DNA from: DATILL01 sp035476575
Lineage (GTDB): Bacteria > Actinomycetota > Actinomycetes > Mycobacteriales > JACQDL01
Assembly (NCBI GenBank): GCA_035476575.1
Contig: DATILL010000013.1
Location: forward strand, 1-59,103
Direction of reading: 5' to 3'
DNA: 59,103 bases
Part shown: piece by piece, positions 7,460 through 17,318 of the stretch
How the letters are laid out: each line of letters begins with the position of its first letter
Numbering within the stretch: position 1 is the first letter of the stretch
Notes under the pieces: model-generated
Databases searched by the model: none
Told to the model about the DNA's origin: nothing
Seen by the model: only the letters and a program-made list of their open reading frames with translations
Made by a program: the position numbers and the translations under genes

Positions 7460-8170
7460 GTGACTGTTCCGCTTCGCGCTGTCGTCTTCGACGTCGACGG
7501 CACGCTGGCCGAGACCGAGCGGGACGGTCACCGGGTCGCGTTCAACGAGGCGTTCGTCCGGCACGGCCTGCCGTACCGCTGGAGTGTCGCGCAGTACGGC
7601 GAGCTGCTCGGCGTCACTGGCGGCGTACGGCGGCTCGCCGGGTTCCTGGCCCGGTGCGGCCACCCCGGCGACGTCAACGCCCTGGCGACAGCGGTGCACC
7701 GCACCAAGACGGCGCTGTTCCTCGACTGGGTGGCGCACGGCGAGCCGCGGCCCCGGCAGGGCGTGAGCGAGCTGCTGGCCAACCTCGCCGTCGCCGGGAT
7801 CTCGCTCGGGGTGGCCACCACCGGCGGCCGCTCCTGGGTTGTGCCGCTGCTGGACCGGCTGTTCCCGTCCATCCGGTTCGAGGTCGTGGTGACAGGGGAC
7901 GACGTACGCCGGCTCAAGCCGGAACCGGACGTGTACCTGCGGGCGTTGCGGGAGCTGGGTCGGCCGGCGGCCCAGGCGCTGGCGGTCGAGGACTCGGCGC
8001 TGGGGCTGCGGGCCGCCCGGGCGGCCGGGCTGGCCTGCCTGGTGGTGCCCAGCCCCTACACGGCGGGCCAGGACTTTGCCGGCGCCGCGGCGGTCCTGCC
8101 CGGCTTCCGTACGGCCACGGGCGAATGTCTCTCCGCCGCGGACTGCCGCCGTTTCCACTCCGCCGGCTGA
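7460..8170 (+). CDS. HAD-superfamily hydrolase, CbbY/beta-phosphoglucomutase-like
   Basis: A 236-residue HAD phosphatase or phosphomutase. Motif I is FDVDGTLAETER (about 10-21, nucleophile Asp and general-acid Asp); motif II is VATTGG; the motif III Lys is in RRLKPEPDVY; motif IV is AVEDSALGLRAA. The helical cap between motifs I and II is of the CbbY type, which acts on small phosphorylated sugars. The GTG start at 7460 has GAGGGGAG about 6 bases upstream. An inverted repeat lies just before the ribosome site (7415-7445). The substrate cannot be told from the sequence. Confidence 0.87.
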   Translation: MTVPLRAVVFDVDGTLAETERDGHRVAFNEAFVRHGLPYRWSVAQYGELLGVTGGVRRLAGFLARCGHPGDVNALATAVHRTKTALFLDWVAHGEPRPRQGVSELLANLAVAGISLGVATTGGRSWVVPLLDRLFPSIRFEVVVTGDDVRRLKPEPDVYLRALRELGRPAAQALAVEDSALGLRAARAAGLACLVVPSPYTAGQDFAGAAAVLPGFRTATGECLSAADCRRFHSAG

Positions 8171-8287
8171 GGAATGCCTCCTGCCTGTGATGCACTGTAG
8201 GTCGCAGCACCCGGGCTCCTCAGCGCTCCACTGGGCCATCCGGTTCGGCTCCCTATGGTGCGGCAAAGGGGCTGATATCCTTGCCTG

Positions 8288-8803
8288 ATGACTATTCGCG
8301 ACTGTACGGTTCGCGACTGCGCAGAGCGTGATGTCGGCATTCTTGAGGAACATCTGCCGTCGGGTGGGACTAATGTGCACGCCGCGCTCTTCGCCCGCCA
8401 CGAGCGCGGCGAGATCAGCTATCTGGTCGCATGGCGTGGGGGTCGGCCGGCAGGCGTATGCGCGATAAGCTGGGCCGGCGGCCCTGACCTGGCGGTTCGT
8501 GCTGCGTTGCGCGAGTGTCCGATGATCGCCAACCTGAGTGTTTTACCGTCGCTACGGCGTCAGGGAACCGGCACTGCCCTGCTTCGTGCGGCCGAGCACC
8601 GGATCAGTGAACGAGGAGGTGCCCGCGTTGCTCTGGGCGTAGCCGAGGACAATGTTGCGGCCGGCCGGCTTTACGCCCGGCTCGGCTACGTCAGCTCCGG
8701 GCTTCGCTCGGTCTCCCGGTACAGCTTTCCCGATGACAACGGCGTTATGCGGGAGATCGTCGAGCACGACGTCATAGTGGTGAAAGACATTTCGACTTGT
8801 TGA
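8288..8803 (+). CDS. GNAT family N-acetyltransferase
   Basis: A 171-residue acyl-CoA-dependent acetyltransferase. The beta4 strand and acetyl-CoA loop are visible as MIANLSVLPSLRRQGTGTAL (about 79-98, R/Q-x-x-G-x-G/A), followed by GVAEDNVAAGRLYARLGYV, the standard motif B. There is no ribosome site before the ATG at 8288; a GATATC hexamer at 8274-8279 would suit a -10 box for a leaderless transcript. The substrate is unknown. Confidence 0.85.
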   Translation: MTIRDCTVRDCAERDVGILEEHLPSGGTNVHAALFARHERGEISYLVAWRGGRPAGVCAISWAGGPDLAVRAALRECPMIANLSVLPSLRRQGTGTALLRAAEHRISERGGARVALGVAEDNVAAGRLYARLGYVSSGLRSVSRYSFPDDNGVMREIVEHDVIVVKDISTC

Positions 8804-9253
8804 CCTGGAGCTGGTCGGGTCACGTGACGGCCGGCACCAGGCCGCCCAGCAGGCAGCTTGGCGAGGACGCGACGGAGCTGAGCCCGTGTGTGGCAGCGGG
8901 AGCGGGTCGCGGCCAAGCCCACCAGCTCGATCGAGCCGCGCGGGCAGCTCCCTGCCCAGGTCCGCAGGACGCCGGCACGACCCTCTTCTCGGCGAGGCTG
9001 GGCAACCCGGCAGCCTCCGCCGCTGTCCATCCGGGGTGACCGCCAATGCCAGCGCCTGCCCCGATATGGCGCCGGTATGGCGTTCCGCGATGCGCCCGAC
9101 GTCCCGGATCCGGATATTCAGAGGCTTCGCGCGGCGGGCCGACGTATTGTGTGGACTCATGGTCCGAGACTTCGACAAGATTTTCGCTGGTGGCGCGCGC
9201 TACGCCGACGCCGGCTCCGCCCGGGCAACCCGGACAACCGGGGCAGGCCGCCG
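8804..9253. other. Intergenic region upstream of ABC exporter genes
   Basis: About 450 bases with no supported gene. Open frames run into the ABC ATPase gene, but similarity to ABC ATPases starts only after 9254. It probably holds the exporter promoter; I see no strong operator. Confidence 0.4.
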
Positions 9254-10012
9254 ATGACCGAGACCGGGCTGGACCTCGGCGAGCGGCAGACTGTGGCGGC
9301 CAGGGCGGTCGACATCACCAAGGTGTACGGCACGGGCGAGACGGCCGTGCACGCGCTGGCCGGTGTGACGGCGAGCTTCCCGAGCGGGCGTTTCACCGCC
9401 GTGATGGGGCCGAGCGGCTCCGGCAAGTCCACCCTGATGCACTGCCTGGCCGGCCTGGACCGAACGACCAGCGGCCAGGTCTGGATCGGCGAGACCGAGC
9501 TGAGCCAGCTCAACGACCGCCAGCTCACCCTGCTCCGCCGGCACAAGGTCGGCTTCATCTTCCAGGCGTTCAACCTGCTGCCGACGTTGAACGCGGCGGA
9601 GAACATCGGGCTGCCACTGGCCATCGCCGGCCAGAAGCCGGACCAGGCGTGGTACGACAAGGTGATCGACGCGGTCGGGCTGCGGCCTCGCCTCCGCCAC
9701 CGGCCGGCCGAGCTGTCCGGCGGGGAGCAGCAGCGGGTCGCGGGCGCGCGGGCGCTGGTGTCCCGGCCGACGATCATCTTCGCCGACGAGCCGACCGGGA
9801 ACCTCGACTCACGTTCCGGCGCGCAGATGCTCGGCTTTATGCGCCGCTCGGTTGACGAGTTCGGCCAGACGATCGTGATGGTCACCCACGACCCGAGCGC
9901 GGCGGCGTACGCCGACCGGGTGCTGTTCCTCGCCGACGGCCGGATCGTGGACGAGATGGCGGACCCCACCGCCGAGCGGGTGCTCGACTACATGAAGCGG
10001 CTCGGGGCCTGA
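9254..10012 (+). CDS. ABC transporter ATP-binding protein, MacB/LolD type
   Basis: A 252-residue cytoplasmic ATPase that powers the adjacent FtsX-type permease. Walker A is GPSGSGKST (about 54-62), the Q-loop IFQAFNLLPTL, the signature LSGGEQQRVAGARAL, Walker B IIFADEPTGNLD, and the H-loop MVTHDP. The NLLPTLNAAENIGLPL stretch is typical of MacB/LolD-type systems for lipoproteins, peptides or antibiotics. The ATG at 9254 is set by where family similarity begins; its ribosome site is weak. The permease starts 5 bases after this gene, so the two form an operon. Confidence 0.93.
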   Translation: MTETGLDLGERQTVAARAVDITKVYGTGETAVHALAGVTASFPSGRFTAVMGPSGSGKSTLMHCLAGLDRTTSGQVWIGETELSQLNDRQLTLLRRHKVGFIFQAFNLLPTLNAAENIGLPLAIAGQKPDQAWYDKVIDAVGLRPRLRHRPAELSGGEQQRVAGARALVSRPTIIFADEPTGNLDSRSGAQMLGFMRRSVDEFGQTIVMVTHDPSAAAYADRVLFLADGRIVDEMADPTAERVLDYMKRLGA

Positions 10013-10017
10013 TCCGC

Positions 10018-12564
10018 ATGTGGAAGGTGACACTCAAAGGCCTGGCCGCGCACAAGCTCCGGCTGGCGATGACCGCCCTGGCCATCGTCCTCGGTGTGGG
10101 TTTCGTCGCCGGCACGTACGTCCTCACCGACACCATCAACAAGACCTTCACCGACCTGTTCACGCAGACCACCAAGGGTGTCGACGTCGCGATCCGCACC
10201 AAGGAGACGTTCTCCGTCCAGGGCAACCCGCAGCGCGCGCCGCTGCCGGCCGCGCTGCTCGACCAGGTCAGGGGGATCAACGGGGTCCGGGTCGCGGAAG
10301 GCAACGTTGGCGGCTACGCCCAGTTCGTCGGTCGCTCGGGCAAGCCGGTGACCACCGGCGGGGCACCCACGCTGGGCGTCTCGGTCGGCTCCGCGCCGGA
10401 GCTGCAGCAGGCGCTGACCCTGCGGGAGGGGCGGCTGCCGGCCGGCCCGGACGACGTGGCGGTGGACGCGGCCACCGCCCGCAAGCAGGGCTTCCACATC
10501 GGTGACCGGGTCAAGATCCTGTTCCAGGGGCCGCCGCGGGAGTTCACCGTCGTCGGCGTGCTTGGCTTCGGCCAGGCGGACAACCTGGCCGGTGCCACGC
10601 TGGCCGGGTTCGACCTCGCTACCGCGCAGCAGGTGCTCAACCGGGTCGGCACGTACGACGAGATCGACATCGTCGCCGCCTCGGGCGTGTCCCCGGAGAC
10701 GCTGCGTGACCAGGTGCGGGCCGTGGTGGATCCCCGGTACGAGGTGCTCACCGGCACCGAGCTGGCCGCGGACCAGGCCAAGGCGGTCGGGCAGTTCACC
10801 AAGTTCATCAACTACGCGCTGCTCGCGTTCGCCTTCGTCGCGTTGTTCGTCGGGTCGTTCATCATCGTCAACACCTTCTCGATCATCCTGGCCCAGCGGA
10901 CCCGGGAGCTCGCGCTGCTGCGCTGCCTGGGCGCGCTGCGCCGGCAAGTGCTCCGGTCCGTCCTCGTCGAGGCGTTGATCGTCGGCCTGATCGCGTCCGT
11001 CATCGGGCTGGGCGTCGGCGTCGCCGTCGCCATCGGGTTGAAGGCGGTGTTCAAGGCCGTCGGCGCGGACCTGCCCTCGACCACCCTGGAGATCCAGCCG
11101 CGGACGATCGTCGTCGCGCTGCTGGTCGGGGTGGTCGTGACGGTGACCGCGTCGCTGTTGCCGGCGCTGCGTGCCACCCGGGTGTCGCCGGTCGCGGCAC
11201 TGCAGCAGGAGGCGGTGGCGCCGCCCGCGAGGGCTGGCCGGCGGCGGACGATCATCGGCGCGCTGGTCACCCTGGCCGGCGTCGGGCTGCTGCTGACCGG
11301 GCTGTTCGCCGACCAGGGCAACCGGCTGGCCAACGTCGCCTCCGGTGCGGTGGTGATCTTCCTGGGGGTCGGCATTCTCAGCCCGCTGGTGGCCCGGCCG
11401 CTGGCCCGGCTGCTGGGCTGGCCGTTCGCCCACTGGGCCGGCGAGGCGGGCAAGCTGGCCCGCGACAACGCGATGCGCAGCCCGCGTCGTACCGCCTCGA
11501 CCGCTGCCGCGCTGATGATCGGCCTGGCTCTGGTCAGCTTGGTGACGATCTTCGCGGCGTCAGTGAAGGCGTCGGTCCACAAGGTGCTCGACCAGACCAT
11601 CGCCGCCGACTACATCCTCAGCGGACCGTCGAACGGCGGCGGTCAGGGGTTCAGTCCGGAGGTCGTCACCCGGCTGTCCCAGCAGCCCGAGGTCGACTCG
11701 GCGACCGGCGTCCGCATCAACGTCTTCAAGCTCGATGGCAAGACGCAGCAGGTCGCCGGGGTCGACCCGATCTCCTACGGCAGGACCGTCCGCACCGACA
11801 CCACCTCCGGCAGCCTGTCCGACCTGACCTCCGGCGGCATCGCGGTCCGGGAGAACACCGCGTCCGACCACGGCTGGAAGGTGGGTGACACGATCGTGAT
11901 GGAGTTCCCGGTCGGCGGCACCCAGGCTGAGCCGATCCGGGCGATCTACGAGGACAACCAGCTCAACGGCCCGTTCCTGCTGGCGCTGCCGGACTACGAG
12001 CGGCACTACGCCGACCAGTTGGACACGGTGGCGCTGGTCAAGGCCAGGTCGGGCGTTGCGCCGGACGTCTCCCGGGCCGCTGTCGACCGGGTGGTCGCAG
12101 ACTTCCCGAGCGTGCAGGTCAAGGACCAGGCCGAGTACAAGCAGCAGCAGTCCCAGCAGATCGACCAGGTGCTGCTGCTGTTCTACGTGCTGCTCGCGCT
12201 GGCCGTGATCATCGCGGTGATCGGCATCATCAACACGCTGGCGCTGTCGGTGCTGGAGCGGATCCGCGAGCTCGGCCTGCTGCGGGCGCTGGGGATGACC
12301 AAGCGGCAGCTCCGCGCGATGGTCCGCTGGGAGGCGGTGATCATCGCAGTGCTCGGCGCGGTTCTCGGGCTGGCGGTCGGCGGGTTCTTCGGCTGGACGC
12401 TGGTCCGCGCGCTGCACAGCCAGGGGATCACGGAGTTCGCGGTGCCGATTCCGACGCTGGTCGGCTTCGTGGTCGCCGCCGCGCTGGCCGGCGTGCTCGC
12501 TGCGGTCTTCCCGGCCCGGCGAGCCTCGAAGATCGACGTGCTGCGGGCGATCACGACCGAGTGA
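10018..12564 (+). CDS. ABC transporter permease, FtsX/MacB-like family
   Basis: An 848-residue membrane protein with two FtsX-type permease domains. The first transmembrane helix is near residues 14-36 (LAMTALAIVLGVGFVAGTYV), followed by a large extracytoplasmic domain and the first FtsX core at about 265-400 (AFAFVALFVGSFIIVNTFSI). After a middle transmembrane pair and a second external domain, a second FtsX core covers about 720-845 (LLALAVIIAVIGIINTLALS and RELGLLRALGMTKRQLRAM). It pairs with the ATPase immediately upstream. Such exporters move lipoproteins, peptides or antibiotics outward or act as mechanotransmitters; the substrate is not evident. Confidence 0.92.
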   Translation: MWKVTLKGLAAHKLRLAMTALAIVLGVGFVAGTYVLTDTINKTFTDLFTQTTKGVDVAIRTKETFSVQGNPQRAPLPAALLDQVRGINGVRVAEGNVGGYAQFVGRSGKPVTTGGAPTLGVSVGSAPELQQALTLREGRLPAGPDDVAVDAATARKQGFHIGDRVKILFQGPPREFTVVGVLGFGQADNLAGATLAGFDLATAQQVLNRVGTYDEIDIVAASGVSPETLRDQVRAVVDPRYEVLTGTELAADQAKAVGQFTKFINYALLAFAFVALFVGSFIIVNTFSIILAQRTRELALLRCLGALRRQVLRSVLVEALIVGLIASVIGLGVGVAVAIGLKAVFKAVGADLPSTTLEIQPRTIVVALLVGVVVTVTASLLPALRATRVSPVAALQQEAVAPPARAGRRRTIIGALVTLAGVGLLLTGLFADQGNRLANVASGAVVIFLGVGILSPLVARPLARLLGWPFAHWAGEAGKLARDNAMRSPRRTASTAAALMIGLALVSLVTIFAASVKASVHKVLDQTIAADYILSGPSNGGGQGFSPEVVTRLSQQPEVDSATGVRINVFKLDGKTQQVAGVDPISYGRTVRTDTTSGSLSDLTSGGIAVRENTASDHGWKVGDTIVMEFPVGGTQAEPIRAIYEDNQLNGPFLLALPDYERHYADQLDTVALVKARSGVAPDVSRAAVDRVVADFPSVQVKDQAEYKQQQSQQIDQVLLLFYVLLALAVIIAVIGIINTLALSVLERIRELGLLRALGMTKRQLRAMVRWEAVIIAVLGAVLGLAVGGFFGWTLVRALHSQGITEFAVPIPTLVGFVVAAALAGVLAAVFPARRASKIDVLRAITTE

Positions 12565-12581
12565 GCTGCCCCTGGCTGCCC

Positions 12582-12715
12582 GTGTGGTCACCTCAACGCC
12601 GAGTGGTGACCTCTTGGGGTCGCGAGGCAACGAGAGGTCACCACAACGCCGAGAGGTCACCACACGTGGGTGGCAGGCACCGTGTGGTCACCTCAACGCC
12701 GAGAGGTGACCACAC
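12582..12715. repeat. Dispersed GGTNACC repeat cluster, locus A
   Basis: Six copies of an 11-bp core (GTGGTCACCTC or its complement, with G/C exchange at the centre) are spaced by AACGCCGAG-type linkers, at about 12584, 12603, 12633, 12653, 12684 and 12703. The last pair forms a perfect 13-bp hairpin, GTGTGGTCACCTC (12682-12694) with its complement at 12703-12715 and an 8-base loop. It lies between convergent genes and may act as a terminator. The same family recurs at 29571-29690 and 34307-34418. Confidence 0.85.
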
Positions 12716-12731
12716 TGGGGAGCGGCCCGAC

Positions 12732-13607
12732 TCAGGGCAGGCCGGCTTCGGCGCGTAGGAGGGTGGCGAGCACGGTCGGGTCGGCGTCCGGGCAGCCGCG
12801 GGCGGCGAACCAGCCGGCCACGTTGGCGGCGTCGCGATCCAGGAACGACGGCCCGAGCGGGTTGGCGATCACGTCTACGACCTGTGGCAGGTCGATCATC
12901 ACCAGCCGCTCGCCGTGCACCAGCAGGTTGTACGGCGACAGGTCGCCGTGGGTCAGCCCGGACCGCGCCAGCAGCACTAGCATGTCCACAAGCTGCGACC
13001 ATAACGAGCCGAAGTCCCGGTCGCGGACCTGGGCCAGCCGGGGCGCCGCCGTACCGTCCGGCTCGCCGATGAACTCCAGCAGCAGCTCCGTGCCGAGAAC
13101 CTGCACCGGGTAGGGCACCGCCGCGCCGAGCAGCCACAGCTTCCGCAGCGCCTCGAACTCGGCATTGGCCCACTGCCCGGCGATCACCTGGCGGCCGAAC
13201 GCCGTCCGGTTCGCCATCGCCCGCGTCTCCCGGGACCGGCGCACCCGGCGGCCCTCCAGGTACCCGGCGTCGCGGTGGAACATCCGGTGCTCGCCGTCCC
13301 GGTACCGCTTGGCGGCCAGCAGGCAGGACCGGTCGGTGCCCGGCACGCCCCGTTCGAGCAGGTATACGTCGGCTTCCTTGCCGGTCTTCAGCACGCCGCG
13401 CTCGACGTCCACCGCGGCCAGGTCGATGACCAGCCAGTCGGGGTACGGCGCCGGGCCCCGCTCGCCGGCCGCCGACTGGTCCCAGGTCGACCAGCGGTCG
13501 CCGCCGGCGGGGGAGCTGTCGTCGGACACGTCGAGCTCGACGTGCTGAGCGCGGGTCTTGGCGTACGTCGGCTCATCGTCATCGAACCGAGGCTTACGGT
13601 GTCGCAC
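12732..13607 (-). CDS. RIO1-family atypical serine kinase
   Basis: A 291-residue RIO kinase. After an acidic, unstructured N-terminus (about 1-65) the kinase core begins with the phosphate-binding loop GVLKTGKEADVYLLERG (about 72-88). The catalytic loop is THGDLSPYNLLVHG and the metal-binding motif is MIDLPQVVDV, the RIO form of DFG. Archaeal and eukaryotic relatives act in small-subunit ribosome maturation; bacterial RIO proteins are poorly understood. The gene converges with the ABC permease, separated by repeat cluster A. Confidence 0.88.
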   Translation of the reverse strand: MRHRKPRFDDDEPTYAKTRAQHVELDVSDDSSPAGGDRWSTWDQSAAGERGPAPYPDWLVIDLAAVDVERGVLKTGKEADVYLLERGVPGTDRSCLLAAKRYRDGEHRMFHRDAGYLEGRRVRRSRETRAMANRTAFGRQVIAGQWANAEFEALRKLWLLGAAVPYPVQVLGTELLLEFIGEPDGTAAPRLAQVRDRDFGSLWSQLVDMLVLLARSGLTHGDLSPYNLLVHGERLVMIDLPQVVDVIANPLGPSFLDRDAANVAGWFAARGCPDADPTVLATLLRAEAGLP

Positions 13608-13879
13608 GGTGGGTGTGCTCCTCAGGAGTGGCTGCCCACCGGCGCGGAGTAGGTCAGCCGGCGGGCGGGAACGGGCGGAACGCGGGCAGCGTCAGGACCA
13701 CGTCGGTCATCGAGGCCACCCCCTCTCGCTCCGCCGGACATGCCGGCACCGGGACAGGCACACCCTGCCGTACGCCGCCGGCCGTCGGCAACGCATTTAC
13801 CGCCGCGGAGGCTGGGGCGGAGTGCCGGAGCCGGAGCGGCCGGAGCTCCCTGGAGTCGATCTTGACCCGACCGTGAACA
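13608..13879. other. Intergenic region between RIO kinase and GH35-like pseudogene
   Basis: About 270 bases with no supported gene. It may include further decayed sequence from the N-terminus of the GH35-like gene that follows, but no clear similarity was seen. Confidence 0.35.
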
Positions 13880-15753
13880 TTCGGCGACGAGGGGGCCGGC
13901 CTGCTCGCCCTGGTCAAGCCGAGGCCGTACGTGCAGGCGGAGCTCCCCCTCGGTGGCCTGCCGAACCGGGTGAGCCCGAGCCGGGACGGCACCCGAGAGG
14001 CGGCGCTGTCGGCGATCGGCGCGCCGCTGCGGGCGCACCGGCTCGCCCTGCCGTCGGCGTACGACCCGCGGTTCCAGTCCGACGTGCGGGCCTGGCTGAC
14101 GGCGGTGGCCGAGGTGCTGCGGCCGCTGCGGCACCCGGCCGGGCCGGTGGCCGCGGTCCAGGTCGGCAACGAAGGCGGCTACGGCGAGACCGCGCTGCCG
14201 ATCGACGCACTGGACTACTCCCTCGCCGGGCTGGCGGCCTTCGCCGGGCGTCGTCGGAGGGGGCAACGGCGGCAGGGGCAACGGTGGCGGGAACGACCGC
14301 GGCAGGGGCTACGGCGGGCGGGGAGCCGGTGCACCGGGTGGCGCCGACCGGCTGGCCGGTGACCGGCGACCGGGCTGGGCTGCGCCCGCTGCTGGACTGG
14401 GGCGAGTGGGTCGCTGGGTCGCTCGCCGCCGCGGTCCGCGGCTTCACCGCCGTCCTCGACCTCGACCTTCCGGCGCTGGTCAACTTCGCCCCACCGCGGG
14501 ACGACGGCGCCCCGCCGCGCCCGGCCGCCCGGTACGACGCCGGGCTGGCCCGGGTCCAGCCAGAACGCCTCAGCGGTCCGCATCCTGCCGGCCCGCGTCC
14601 TGCCGGCCCGCATTACGGCTACACCGGCGGTGCCGGCGACGTACGCACCGACGACGCCGCCCTGGTCGACCACGTGCTGGCCGCCAGCCGGGGCCGCGGC
14701 CCGAACCTGGCCGAGAGCTGGTCGCTGAGCTGGGCGGACCCGGCCTGCTGCTACCCGGTCGTGCCGGTGTACACACGCTGCTCGGGCTGGCGTGCGGCGG
14801 CACCGGGCTGGCGTCTATCCGGCCTGCGGCATCGACCAGTGGGCCGGCCACCTCGTCGTCGACCGGGACTACCTGGCCGAGACGACCGGCGATCCGGCGT
14901 GGCTCGACCCGCCGTACGGCGACGCCGCGCCGATCGACGTGCACGGCCGGCCCGGGCCGGCGTACGACGCGCTGCGGGTGCTGACCTGCTACCTGGCGGC
15001 CGAGGGCGCGGACCTGGTCCGGGCCGGACCGGAGCCCGGGCTGCGCTGGGGGTCTACCCGCCGTACCACGCGCTGCGGGCCTGGGCGCCGCCGCCGGGCG
15101 CGGCGGCCGGCGGGCACCGGGTGCCACCGTCGGCGAGCCGCACGCTGGTGCCGTTCGTCCGGTACTGCCTGCGCCGGAGCATCCCGTTCGAGCTGCTCCC
15201 GCTCCAGGCCAGTGAGCTGGCTGGCCCGCTCGTCGTACCGGGCGGCTTCTTCCTGGACGCGGCGACGCAACGGAAGCTGGCGGGGTACGTGCGCGCCGGT
15301 GGCCGGCTGCTGGTGCTGGGGGAGCTGCCGAAGCTGGACGCGCCTGGCTGGGCTGGTGGAGCCGCCCGGGCCGGCTGGATCGGCTGGGCCGGCTGGGCTG
15401 CGGGGCAGCCGGGCCGGCGGTGCCGACGAGCGGTGGCTGGAGCTGCGCCGGGTCGGGCCGCACGAGGGGAGCGCCTTCGTGTTCTTGTTCAGCCGCTGCG
15501 ACCAGCCGCACCGGGCGGTCACCCGGGTGGGGCGCACGACCTCACTGTGGACCTGGCGCCACGCGGCTGCGCCGTCGTCCACGGCCGGGCCGGGCGGCTG
15601 CGGTCCTGCTACGTCAAGGGGGTCAACGAGCAGGCCGGGACGGGTGCGCCGCCGTACGTGCGGTACGGCCGGGACCTGGTGACGACGGGCCGGCCGGCCG
15701 ACCTGACGGCGCTGCCCGGGCTCGCCGGCTTCGTCCTGCGCACCGCGCCCTGA
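13880..15753 (+). pseudogene. Decayed glycoside hydrolase, GH35 beta-galactosidase-like
   Basis: Protein-like sequence continues over 1.9 kb but switches reading frame about five times. The first segment (LVKPRPYVQAELPLGGLPNR, 13910 onward) resembles the RPGPY-AEW-GGLP region of GH35 enzymes and is followed by AAVQVGNEGGYGE, like their catalytic Asn-Glu region. Later pieces, in alternating frames, include NFAPPRDDGAPP, ACGIDQWAGHLVVDRDYLAE, FVRYCLRRSIPFELLPLQAS and a C-terminal segment ending GLAGFVLRTAP. No start codon or intact N-terminus is visible. The frame changes mark inactivation; sequencing error is less likely because the neighbouring genes are intact. Confidence 0.75.
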
Positions 15754-15788
15754 CCACCTTTGGCTGCTCTCTTCCCGACAAGAGCCCG

Positions 15789-16784
15789 CTACAGGAACCG
15801 GTCACCGGCCAGCACTGCGGCGCCGACCGCACCGGCCTCCTCGCCGCAGCGGGCCAGCCTCACCGGCGCCGGCCCGCCCTGCTCCCGGAACGGCCACTGC
15901 CGGGCCAGCGCCGAGGTCACCGCCGGCAGCAGGAAGTCCGCCGCCGCGTGGGCGGTCCCGCCGGTGAGCAGCACGAGGTCTGGGTCCAGGGTCGCGGCGA
16001 GGCACGCCAGCGCCCGGCCGATCCGCGTGCCGGCGTCGGCCAGCAGGCCGGTGGCCACCGGGTCGGCAGCCCGGGCGGCGACCACCACATGCCGGCTGGT
16101 GATCGTGTCGGTCGCGCCGTCCACCAGCGCGGCGAGGTACGGCGCCCGTCCGGCCGCCGCCGCCAGCCGCGCCTGCCGGGCGATCCCCGTGCCGCTGGCG
16201 TACTGCTCCAGGCAGCCCACGCTGCCGCACCCGCACGGCATGTCGTCCGCGCCCACCGGCAGGTGGCCGAGCTCCGCCGCACCGCCCCGGCCGCCGATCA
16301 CGACCTGCCCGTCCAGCACGATGCCGCCGCCGATGCCGGTGCCGATGGTGAGCACCACCAGGGCCGCGGCACCGACCCCGGCCCCGTGCCGGGCCTCGGC
16401 CAGCGCGGCCGCGTTCGCGTCGTTCTCCAGCACGACCGGCAGCCCGGTGCGGCGCGCCAGGTCGGCCCCGACCGGCCGGTCGACGATGGGCAGGTTGACC
16501 GCCTTGACCACCCGCTCGCGGGGCCGGTCCAGCGGCCCGGCGACGGCCACGCCCAGCCCGGCGACCGGACGGCCCGCCCCGGCCGCGACCGTGGCGCACT
16601 CGGCCACCGCCGCCGCGATGCTGGCCAGCACGTCCTCGTAGTCGGTGGCCTGGTGCTCGTGCCAGACTCGGTGCAGCGGGGTGCCGGCCCGGTCCGACAG
16701 CAGGGCGGCCAACTTCGTCCCGCCGAGGTCGATGCCCACCACCAGCGGGGAGCTGTCCATCGCAGGGCTCGCCACGGCGGTCAT
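15789..16784 (-). CDS. ROK family sugar kinase (glucokinase-like)
   Basis: A 331-residue ROK protein. The ATP-binding loop is VGIDLGGTKLAALL (about 16-29), the sugar and catalytic region LENDANAAALAEARHGAG, then TIGTGIGGGIVLDGQ, and the zinc site CGCGSVGCLEQYASG. No DNA-binding N-terminus is present, so this is an enzyme and not a NagC-type repressor. It should phosphorylate glucose or a related hexose. The decayed GH35-like gene converges on it, which hints at a former sugar-use locus. An internal start (MDSSPL, 16760) is possible; neither site has a strong ribosome-binding sequence. Confidence 0.88.
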   Translation of the reverse strand: MTAVASPAMDSSPLVVGIDLGGTKLAALLSDRAGTPLHRVWHEHQATDYEDVLASIAAAVAECATVAAGAGRPVAGLGVAVAGPLDRPRERVVKAVNLPIVDRPVGADLARRTGLPVVLENDANAAALAEARHGAGVGAAALVVLTIGTGIGGGIVLDGQVVIGGRGGAAELGHLPVGADDMPCGCGSVGCLEQYASGTGIARQARLAAAAGRAPYLAALVDGATDTITSRHVVVAARAADPVATGLLADAGTRIGRALACLAATLDPDLVLLTGGTAHAAADFLLPAVTSALARQWPFREQGGPAPVRLARCGEEAGAVGAAVLAGDRFL

Positions 16785-16997
16785 TGTCCATGATCGGAGC
16801 CCGGAGACATATGATCCGCTGGGTGATGCTCAGGGGTAGGTCGAACGGCCGCACCGCGCGGCGCCGCTCCGGCCAGCCCGGCAACCCCCGGCAGCGCCCG
16901 GCAGCGCCCCGGCGCGTCGACGACCGCGCGGGTACACACCGGCCGGCCGGAGGCTCGCGGCAGGTGGCCGTCTCGGGTCCGAGCGGCGTCGCACGTC

Positions 16998-17318
16998 ATG
17001 GCCAGCCGCAGTCCCGTGACCGGTACCACTGTTGCGGAGCACGACGTCTTCCTCAGTGATGCGCGGGCTGATCTGGGTGCGGTGCTGGAGTTGGAGGGGG
17101 CGCTGCGGGCGGTTGGCCTGCGGGTTTTCCGGGACAGTGAGTGTGTCGACGAGTTCGACGGGATCTCGCCCGGGATCGTCGCCGGGTTGGCGTCGTCGAG
17201 GGTGTTGCTCGCTTACTATTCGGCGGTCCATCCGACTCGGTCAGCCTGCCAGTGGGAGCTGACGATGGCGTTTCTGGTGGCGCAGCGGGAGGGCGATCCG
17301 CTGCGGGTTGCCGGATGA
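16998..17318 (+). CDS. TIR-domain protein, truncated or frameshifted
   Basis: A 106-residue TIR domain fragment. VAEHDVFLSDARADLGAV is the first strand, followed by GLRVFRDSECVDEFDGISPG (BB-loop region), SSRVLLAYYSAVHP and SACQWELTMAF with the Glu used by TIR NADases. The frame stops at DPLRVAG, where other TIR proteins continue; a shifted frame (LPDDPDLTAVVRYCAPL) runs on to 17358 before stopping. This points to a frameshift or a decayed remnant. It lies 88 bases before an intact gene with a different TIR subtype. The start ATG has only a weak ribosome site. Confidence 0.6.
   Translation: MASRSPVTGTTVAEHDVFLSDARADLGAVLELEGALRAVGLRVFRDSECVDEFDGISPGIVAGLASSRVLLAYYSAVHPTRSACQWELTMAFLVAQREGDPLRVAG

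Noticed and set aside
12582..12715. CRISPR array
   Set aside because: Core repeats are only 11 bp, occur in both orientations, and spacers are short and repeated; no cas genes are present.
13558..15753. A 731-codon frame through the GH35-like region taken as one intact protein
   Set aside because: Similarity to the glycoside hydrolase jumps between two frames; much of the long frame is low-complexity shadow sequence.
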